Origin: Chthonomonas sp. UBA1950
GTDB lineage: Bacteria > Armatimonadota > Fimbriimonadia > Fimbriimonadales > Fimbriimonadaceae
NCBI GenBank assembly: GCA_002336105.1
Contig: DDEQ01000033.1
Location: forward strand, 17,273-81,272
Direction of reading: 5' to 3'
DNA: 64,000 nt
The position numbers were made by a program, and so were the translations under genes. The notes beneath the pieces were generated by a model that saw only the letters and a program-made list of their open reading frames with translations, did no database searches and had not been told where the DNA came from. The stretch's first letter is position 1. Each line of letters begins with the position of its first letter. Of this stretch, positions 58,738 through 64,000 are shown piece by piece.

Positions 58738-59469
58738 TTGGTCATTCTTAGCGCAATAGCCGCCCTTGTGAGCGCACCTTTGGTGAATGCTCGCGCCGAT
58801 GCAATCTATGATGGCAAGGAGATCCTCGTTGCCATCACGCTCGACATTGCAAAGGGCTATCACATCTACGCACAAAATCCTGGTGACACAGGTATTCCAA
58901 CAACTGTCAATTGGTCAACTTCGACAGGGGCCATTTTGGAACCGCTTTTATGGCCAACTCCCCATGTCGTTGATGCGGACGGCCTGATTAGCTATTGTTT
59001 CGAGGACAGACTCAGGCTGTTCTATCGACTCCACTCAGCATCAAAATCTCCAACGATCACAGCGAAGGTCAGCTGGTTGGTTTGCAAAGAGAGTTGCACA
59101 CCTGGCTCGACTTCGCTGAAGGTTGACCTTTCGAAACCGCAACCTAAGGCAGAATTCACGAAAGAACTCGACGCAATTCCAAAATCGTTTCCAACCGGGG
59201 TGGCAAAAGTAATCAAATCAGGCGGCGCATACACAATTCAGATCTCAAAACCAAACGGCCAATACAGCTTTCTCAGCACCGAACCTAATGTAGTTGCCAA
59301 TACTGCACCCGTTCAAGGTTATCCAGAAGGAGACAAGACCGTTATCCGGCTAGAGAAGAACGCTTTTGCAAACAGCCAGCCAACACGTTTTCGCGGGATT
59401 CTCATTCAGAAACTCAACAACAAGAGAACCGATTGGGCTATCGATCTACCGATCGTTAGCGATTCTTAG
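58738..59469 (+). CDS. DsbD N-terminal-domain (thiol:disulfide) protein, stand-alone
   Basis: A 243-residue exported protein (signal-peptide-like LVILSAIAALVSAPLVNARA). The DsbD-alpha/immunoglobulin-like fold is marked by ITLDIAKGYHIYAQNPGDTGIP and the redox pair in WLVCKESCTPG (C-x3-C). In DsbD this domain passes electrons from the membrane part to periplasmic partners; here the membrane part and the thioredoxin-like gamma domain are not fused to it. A stop lies a few codons upstream, so the TTG at 58738 is the earliest start; no ribosome site is visible. It is followed by a thioredoxin-fold gene 10 bp downstream and likely works with it. Confidence 0.85.
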   Translation: MVILSAIAALVSAPLVNARADAIYDGKEILVAITLDIAKGYHIYAQNPGDTGIPTTVNWSTSTGAILEPLLWPTPHVVDADGLISYCFEDRLRLFYRLHSASKSPTITAKVSWLVCKESCTPGSTSLKVDLSKPQPKAEFTKELDAIPKSFPTGVAKVIKSGGAYTIQISKPNGQYSFLSTEPNVVANTAPVQGYPEGDKTVIRLEKNAFANSQPTRFRGILIQKLNNKRTDWAIDLPIVSDS

Positions 59470-59479
59470 GAGAAGAAAT

Positions 59480-60088
59480 ATGCTCACAACAATAACAATC
59501 GCAGCATTCGCGACTGCACTGCTCACCCAACAGCCAACAGCCTCGCCATCTCCAAAGATCGGCGAACCCGCACCGACATTTGTCGCAAATGGCGCCGATG
59601 GAAAGACATATGATCTTGCCAGCTATAAGGGCAAATTCGTCGTCCTCGAGTGGACAAACAAAGATTGCCCATTTGTCAAGAAGCACTACGGTTCAAATAA
59701 CATGCAGCAAACGCAAGCCAAGGCTAAAGAACTGGGCGCTGTGTGGTTTAGCGTTTGTTCGTCTGCCCCAGGTAAGCAGGGCTACCTTGATGCAGCAGGA
59801 TTTACTAACAATCTCACCAAAGTCGGATCAAAAGCGGTCACGGTGTTTATGGACCCGGAAGGCAAGCTGGGGCACATGTATGCAGCCAAAACCACGCCAC
59901 AGATTGCGATCATCGATCCTAGCGGCAAGCTGATTTACAACGGAGCTGTTGACGACAAACCATCTCCAAACCCCGAGGACATCGCAGGAGCGAAAAACTA
60001 CGTGCTCGCTGCCCTTGAAGAAGCAATAGCGGGGAAATCGGTCACAGTAGCAACGAGTAGACCTTACGGGTGCTCAGTTAAGTACTGA
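59480..60088 (+). CDS. Secreted peroxiredoxin/thioredoxin-like protein
   Basis: A 202-residue exported redoxin (signal peptide TITIAAFATALLTQQPTA). The thioredoxin fold shows KIGEPAPTFVANGADGKTYDL, the active-site phrase LEWTNKDCPFVKKHY with one Cys followed by PF, and TPQIAIIDPSGKLIYNGAVDD. The C-terminus PYGCSVKY has a second Cys, probably the resolving one; this end is typical of the subfamily. AGGAGAAGAAAT precedes the ATG at 59480, which decides the start. It forms an operon with the DsbD-alpha gene and is divergent from the metal-sensing repressor, so a metal- or thiol-stress role is likely. Confidence 0.9.
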   Translation: MLTTITIAAFATALLTQQPTASPSPKIGEPAPTFVANGADGKTYDLASYKGKFVVLEWTNKDCPFVKKHYGSNNMQQTQAKAKELGAVWFSVCSSAPGKQGYLDAAGFTNNLTKVGSKAVTVFMDPEGKLGHMYAAKTTPQIAIIDPSGKLIYNGAVDDKPSPNPEDIAGAKNYVLAALEEAIAGKSVTVATSRPYGCSVKY

Positions 60089-60103
60089 TTCACCTTAAAC
60101 AAA

Positions 60104-60138
60104 AGCAGGGGCAACCTTTTAGAAAGGTTGCCCCTGCT
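60104..60138. terminator. Bidirectional intrinsic terminator
   Basis: A 15-bp stem (AGCAGGGGCAACCTT with its complement) and a 5-nt loop. The plus strand continues CTTTTATT, the minus strand TTTTGTTTAA. It separates the redoxin gene from the convergent PEP-CTERM gene. Confidence 0.9.
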
Positions 60139-60155
60139 CTTTTATTCCAAGAGAG

Positions 60156-61238
60156 TTAGCTCTTCTTGCGTCGCTTGATCAGCGCAAGTGCTCCCATGCC
60201 GAGAGCCACCACCGAAGCTGGTTCTGGCACAGCTGCAGGTGGGACCCAACCGCTGAACTGTCGAGCATTGCCGAAGTGAATTTCGGTGTTTGACTCTTCG
60301 TACCAATTCTGAGCAATCAAGTTGCCGTTTACGTTCTTGTACTGATGAACGTCAGCGTAAGCAGCAAGGATGCTTCCTCGGAATTCGTCGTTGCTACCAA
60401 CGGTGAGACTCGTATAACCCGCGAAGTTATAAAGGATGTGATTCAAGCTCGAATCCGCTTGCTTGTTCTTCCAGTTCAGAGAACCGGATCCCAACACGTT
60501 CACGAGAACGGTGGTCGAACCAACGTTGGTGAAGTTCAGGTCAGGAGTAGCCATGAACGATGAGTTCGTAAACAACGCTGGGTTGATGTTAAAAACAGCA
60601 ACGTTACCTTGCGCGGTCGAGAACTGAGTTAGCTGGCTGACATCAATGGTAAGACCGTTCATGGTCCCTGTGCCAATCTGAGTTCGCCCCAATCCGTTCG
60701 ACTTGAAAATGCCGTAAGGATTGTTATAGTCGAATGTGCCAGTGCCAGGAGTTCCAATGAAGTCGACGGTGTTGCCAGCGTACTGGGTTCCGAGTGTAGC
60801 AATTGCTTGTGACTGGGATCTCAGCGCACTTTGTGCAACGGAGAAAAAGTTCGATGGGAAGTAGCTACCGCTGTTATACAGCGTTCCGCCGCCATTCATC
60901 GTGATTGGGCCGTTCGAAATCGTGCCGCCAACATAAGCATTGCTGCCGCTGTTCACTTTCGACTGACCGCTACCACCGGCGCTAACACTGCCGGCAGCGA
61001 ACAATCCGATATTGGTCGCAGTTCCTACTGTTGGAGCTGAGGTATCGGAATGAATCCGGTATCGATACAAACCACTGATGTTGCCGCCAACCGCGACCGC
61101 ACCTTCTGATTCTCCTCCGCTCGTCGAGAAGTTACCAAAAATAAACCCGTTGAAATCCTTTGCAGCTCCCAGATCAGCGGCATGAGCCCCGGCAGCCAGT
61201 AAAAATACTACGGGCAAAAACGCAAATTTACGTAACAT
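60156..61238 (-). CDS. Choice-of-anchor A family protein with PEP-CTERM sorting signal
   Basis: A 360-residue exported protein: signal peptide (LRKFAFLPVVFLLAAGAHA), then the choice-of-anchor A domain (LGAAKDFNGFIFGNFSTSGGESEGAVAVGGN ... SLNHILYNFAGYTSLTVGS, EFRGSILAAYADV). The end is a complete PEP-CTERM signal: VPEPASVVALGMGALALIKRRKKS. An exosortase should process this, linking the protein to the outside of the cell, often together with exopolysaccharide. No exosortase gene is in the window. The middle contains low-complexity Gly/Ser/Thr/Asn sequence, as is usual for such surface proteins. Confidence 0.9.
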   Translation of the reverse strand: MLRKFAFLPVVFLLAAGAHAADLGAAKDFNGFIFGNFSTSGGESEGAVAVGGNISGLYRYRIHSDTSAPTVGTATNIGLFAAGSVSAGGSGQSKVNSGSNAYVGGTISNGPITMNGGGTLYNSGSYFPSNFFSVAQSALRSQSQAIATLGTQYAGNTVDFIGTPGTGTFDYNNPYGIFKSNGLGRTQIGTGTMNGLTIDVSQLTQFSTAQGNVAVFNINPALFTNSSFMATPDLNFTNVGSTTVLVNVLGSGSLNWKNKQADSSLNHILYNFAGYTSLTVGSNDEFRGSILAAYADVHQYKNVNGNLIAQNWYEESNTEIHFGNARQFSGWVPPAAVPEPASVVALGMGALALIKRRKKS

Positions 61239-61367
61239 GACTTCGCGAATTATATCTCGCTAAGAGATGGCAAACAACGCAAATGGTGCCAATTGGTCCA
61301 ATAGGTCTCTTCGAGTGTCATAAACTAGCATTTACACTTGTTGATGACACTCAAGCTATTGAGACTC

Positions 61368-63344
61368 CTAAAGACTTTCAAGAAGGGGGAGGAAGAGTCC
61401 TCCTACAACTGATCGAGCTTGGAATCCAACTTGTTTTCCGTCTGTAACCCAGTACCAATCAGTCAACGGAACCCTTGAAGGAGTCTCATGTGCCCACTTC
61501 ACAAGCGGTTCAACCATTGCAGTGAAGTCCTGGCGATTAGTCGCTAAGGTGGCGGTCCACACGCACCAGTCGAGCTTCGTGTATTCGCTTCGGTTATCGA
61601 GTGCCAGCCCGTATTTCTGAATTCGCGGAATATACGATGCAACCTCTTTGGCAACCAGAGAAGGGTCGAACAGGTTCAGGCCCATCAGCTTGTCCCATAC
61701 GATGTTGTACTTCTGGCTCCATGTGCCGGACTTATCAAAAGCCAGTTTGTAGTGGTCGCCATCCTCGGCCATCGAAACCCATTTCGAAGCCATTTCTTCA
61801 GCGGCAGTACGATATTGGGCTTGCTTTTCAGTTAGTCCAAGTTCGGAGCAAATCCAAGCGAACGAGCCCAAGCCCATGATGGCTTTGAGTGAAAGATTCG
61901 CATTGTGCGCCATATGGCCTGCAAAGTCGTCGGTACAGAGTTGGTTTTCAGGATCGAGACCCGCTTCGAGAAGATAGTTGGCCCACTCAATCAGCACGTC
62001 GATGTACTTCGAGGCAAGTGCAGTTGATCCAGCTTTGCGGCAGTATGCTGCCACCAAAACCAACATGTTGCCGCATTCCTCAACCGGCATCTGGTCATCC
62101 TCGTTTCGTTCTCCACCGCCATAAACTTGACCATTGGCAAGCGGATAGGTTCCGAGGTCATGGGGCGCAAACGGGAACTTCCAACGAGACGAAGCTGCGT
62201 AAGCCATGATCGGCTCGATCTGCGCCTTCAATAACTCAGGGTTGAATACGAGGAAGAATGGCGAACCTGGGTAGGTGACATCCACCGTGCAAATACATCC
62301 GTTGCTGAAGTTCTCCTTACTGAACATCAGAAGAGTGCCATCAATGTCTTCAACAAAGGTGTGGGCGGCAATACATTGTCGGTAGGCCAAGTTGCAGAGC
62401 TGAGCAAAACCTTCGCCGCCGGCTTTCGTGAGTCTTGCCGTGGTTTCAGCTTCGAATGCACTCACCTTGGCGAGGACTTCCTCATGCTCTCTTGCGGCAG
62501 CACTCAGCATGTCGCCAGGGGTGACCGAGTTTCGTCGCCAATACGGAGGAAGCGGTCGTCCGAAATACTCAACCGCAAGCTCTTCGTCATAGGCAAGGAT
62601 GAATTTTGCCACGACAGCTTTGTCTCCGACTTCAGCAAGACGATGACTAGCAGCTAACCCGTTCCATCCCTCTCGGACTGACCTTGGGAAGGAGAGTTCG
62701 TCGGTGGTCGGCACAGAACCGTCAATCGTGAATGAAGACCGCAAAGTGGTCGTATCGCCGTATGAGGTGGCGGTGCCATTTTCGGGCTCGACGGCTAGGA
62801 AAAGCGTTCCCCAATCGATGCGTAGGTCATCGCCTGAACGCGCAAGCACCGGCTGCTCTACAGATCGCGTAGACACTACGTCCAACGCTGCTAAACGATG
62901 CCGGGAGCTGTAGACGTTCTGATTTGCAGATTCAACTGCGACTTCATTGGAAATTTCTAGATAGACATCGACGCTATGAGAGCCCCCGTCAACGGACTTC
63001 ACCGAGACATCAATGTATGTCGCAGGACGGCTCATCAGTTCGAGGTCATCTGGCAATAACGGGGAAGTGAACGTAACATCCAACTCGATGCCAGCCCCTT
63101 GCATCACATACTCGGTGCTCAACGTGCGGACCGACGATGAAACCGCTTTCAGCGCTTCGAATTCGTCCTTCTCCCCCATGTAACGATAGGTCTTGCCATC
63201 AACACGGACATATCCTCGAATAGTGTGTCTTCGCCCCGTCCAGTGACGGGTGCAACCCGTTACAAGATCGTCGTCAAAACTCCATATCGAGAAGTACGGC
63301 GTATGCGTTATGAGCGGAAAGGCGGGAGCGCGAAAAGAGTCCAT
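61368..63344 (-). CDS. DUF4965/glutaminase-like (GtaA-type) protein
   Basis: A 658-residue protein of the DUF4965/DUF5127 group, which includes fungal secreted glutaminase A and many bacterial proteins near glycoside hydrolases. The N-terminal part (FPLITHTPYFSIWSFDDDL ... TRHWTGRRHTIRGYVRVDGK) is the typical beta-sandwich. The C-terminal (alpha/alpha)6 domain contains NFSNGCICTVDVTYPGSPFFL, FPFAPHDLGTYP, NEDDQMPVEECGNMLVLVAAYCR and NLSLKAIMGLGSFAWI. No signal peptide is seen at the ATG at 63344, unlike many relatives. Enzyme activity is not settled; a carbohydrate role is plausible given the surrounding genes. It stops about 40 bp before the 3' end of ribF. Confidence 0.85.
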   Translation of the reverse strand: MDSFRAPAFPLITHTPYFSIWSFDDDLVTGCTRHWTGRRHTIRGYVRVDGKTYRYMGEKDEFEALKAVSSSVRTLSTEYVMQGAGIELDVTFTSPLLPDDLELMSRPATYIDVSVKSVDGGSHSVDVYLEISNEVAVESANQNVYSSRHRLAALDVVSTRSVEQPVLARSGDDLRIDWGTLFLAVEPENGTATSYGDTTTLRSSFTIDGSVPTTDELSFPRSVREGWNGLAASHRLAEVGDKAVVAKFILAYDEELAVEYFGRPLPPYWRRNSVTPGDMLSAAAREHEEVLAKVSAFEAETTARLTKAGGEGFAQLCNLAYRQCIAAHTFVEDIDGTLLMFSKENFSNGCICTVDVTYPGSPFFLVFNPELLKAQIEPIMAYAASSRWKFPFAPHDLGTYPLANGQVYGGGERNEDDQMPVEECGNMLVLVAAYCRKAGSTALASKYIDVLIEWANYLLEAGLDPENQLCTDDFAGHMAHNANLSLKAIMGLGSFAWICSELGLTEKQAQYRTAAEEMASKWVSMAEDGDHYKLAFDKSGTWSQKYNIVWDKLMGLNLFDPSLVAKEVASYIPRIQKYGLALDNRSEYTKLDWCVWTATLATNRQDFTAMVEPLVKWAHETPSRVPLTDWYWVTDGKQVGFQARSVVGGLFLPLLESL

Positions 63345-63382
63345 GTCGAAGCCTTGTTTTACTTCGTTTCAGGCTAAAAAGA

Positions 63383-64000
63383 TTAAGAAGTGGCTGACTT
63401 TGCTACATTCCAAGCGAAATCTTTTGCCACACGAACATCGGCGTGCATCTGGTCTACTAGACCATCAAGCGATTCGAAATTCAGTTCTTCCCGAATGCGA
63501 TGGAGAAGCGACAGCCGAACGTTTGATCCGTACAAAGAATTGCCTGGGTAATCCAGCAAATAAACCTCTATCGTTCGTGGACCCCCGCCTACCGATGGTC
63601 GAGTTCCAATATTTAGAGCCCCTCGGTATTTGCCGAAAACCGTTTCTGCATCCACAACGTAGACGCCGTCAGCGGGCAGTACTTGATCTGTGGATCGCGC
63701 CAGGTTTGCCGTGGGAAAACCGAGTTTTCGACCGAGCTTTTGACCTCCAACGATGGCACCAGCGATCGAGAAGGGGCGTCCAAGGTATTTCAGCGCCAAA
63801 TCTACTGAGCCGTCCTCGACTGCTCGCCTAATCTCGCTCGAACTCACTCTGACCCCATCCACCAAAAAGGGGGGAACCACTTGGGTTGGCAACCGCTCAG
63901 ATAACCACTCGGTTGTGCCTTCTCGACCTCTGCCAAGGGCAAAGTCGTGACCGACGACAAGTTGGCTGGGCATCATGGGGCCAAGCTTTTCACTTAAAAA
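63383..64000 (-). CDS. ribF: Bifunctional riboflavin kinase/FAD synthetase, partial
   Basis: The gene continues beyond the window's right edge; the 205 codons present are the end of the FAD synthetase domain and the whole riboflavin kinase domain. SQLVVGHDFALGRGREGT is the conserved end of the nucleotidyltransferase part, followed by VSSSEIRRAVEDGSVDLA. The kinase starts at GRPFSIAGAIVGGQKLGRKLGFPTANL, with the GALNIGTRPSVGGG motif and the RIREELNFESLDGLVDQM end. It makes FMN and FAD from riboflavin. The eight codons before the first ATG (63976) are open and conserved in type. Confidence 0.95.
   Translation of the reverse strand, partial: FLSEKLGPMMPSQLVVGHDFALGRGREGTTEWLSERLPTQVVPPFLVDGVRVSSSEIRRAVEDGSVDLALKYLGRPFSIAGAIVGGQKLGRKLGFPTANLARSTDQVLPADGVYVVDAETVFGKYRGALNIGTRPSVGGGPRTIEVYLLDYPGNSLYGSNVRLSLLHRIREELNFESLDGLVDQMHADVRVAKDFAWNVAKSATS

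Overview
The window (about 50% G+C, densely coded on both strands) looks like a stretch of chromosome from a free-living Gram-negative-type bacterium, most probably Armatimonadota of the Fimbriimonadia type. This placement is inference. It rests on a pseudopilin whose N-terminus carries the FPVFAQAK signature common in that group, a PEP-CTERM protein, a TolC/RND export system, futalosine-pathway menaquinone synthesis (mqnE), and many secreted glycoside hydrolases. I see no rRNA, tRNA, CRISPR array, insertion sequence or integrase. Functional genes are short-spaced, often overlap by 4 bp, and several convergent pairs overlap at their stops.

Layout. 1-4.4 kb: end of a prenyl diphosphate synthase, recN, a TfoX-N protein, a GNAT-like/HTH protein and a DUF3187 outer-membrane protein. 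4.4-11 kb: an efflux operon (AbrB-type regulator, TolC, lipoprotein adaptor, oversized RND pump). 11-19 kb: a membrane protein, mqnE, a gene broken by an in-frame stop, two lipoproteins, cdd and mutS2. 19-24.9 kb: an MlaE permease, a tandem pair of secreted paralogues, a solitary contractile-tail tube protein, universal stress protein, Hsp20 and an HTH-PAS regulator. 25-31.9 kb: a GH39 enzyme, then an accessory patch with a frameshifted gene, unknown secreted proteins and a gene remnant, then yajQ, a CoA-binding protein, and a pseudopilin directly behind a TPP riboswitch.

32-39 kb: two Cys-rich exported proteins, the pyrH-frr-uppS group, and a TetR-HlyD-ABC export operon with a palindromic operator. 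39-42.3 kb: a corrinoid methyltransferase set (corrinoid protein, a 101-residue unknown, a UroD-type methyltransferase, a homocysteine methyltransferase). 42.8-64 kb: GH51, GH127 and DUF4965 carbohydrate-active proteins, a one-domain asparaginase, a membrane-anchored nucleotide cyclase, deoB, nagA, dprA, a beta-propeller protein, a polysaccharide deacetylase, a rhamnulokinase coupled to a CsoR-type regulator, a divergent thiol-redox pair, a PEP-CTERM protein and the C-terminal part of ribF.

Taken together the genes describe an aerobic or microaerobic heterotroph that breaks down arabinose-rich plant polysaccharide, salvages nucleosides (cdd, deoB) and amino sugars (nagA), and invests in efflux and metal/thiol stress handling. 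The observations I would follow first are the TPP riboswitch in front of a pseudopilin gene, the orphan tail-tube protein, the unknown protein inside the corrinoid operon, the broken gene whose start lies in a perfect 17-bp hairpin, and the RND pump with extra membrane helices.
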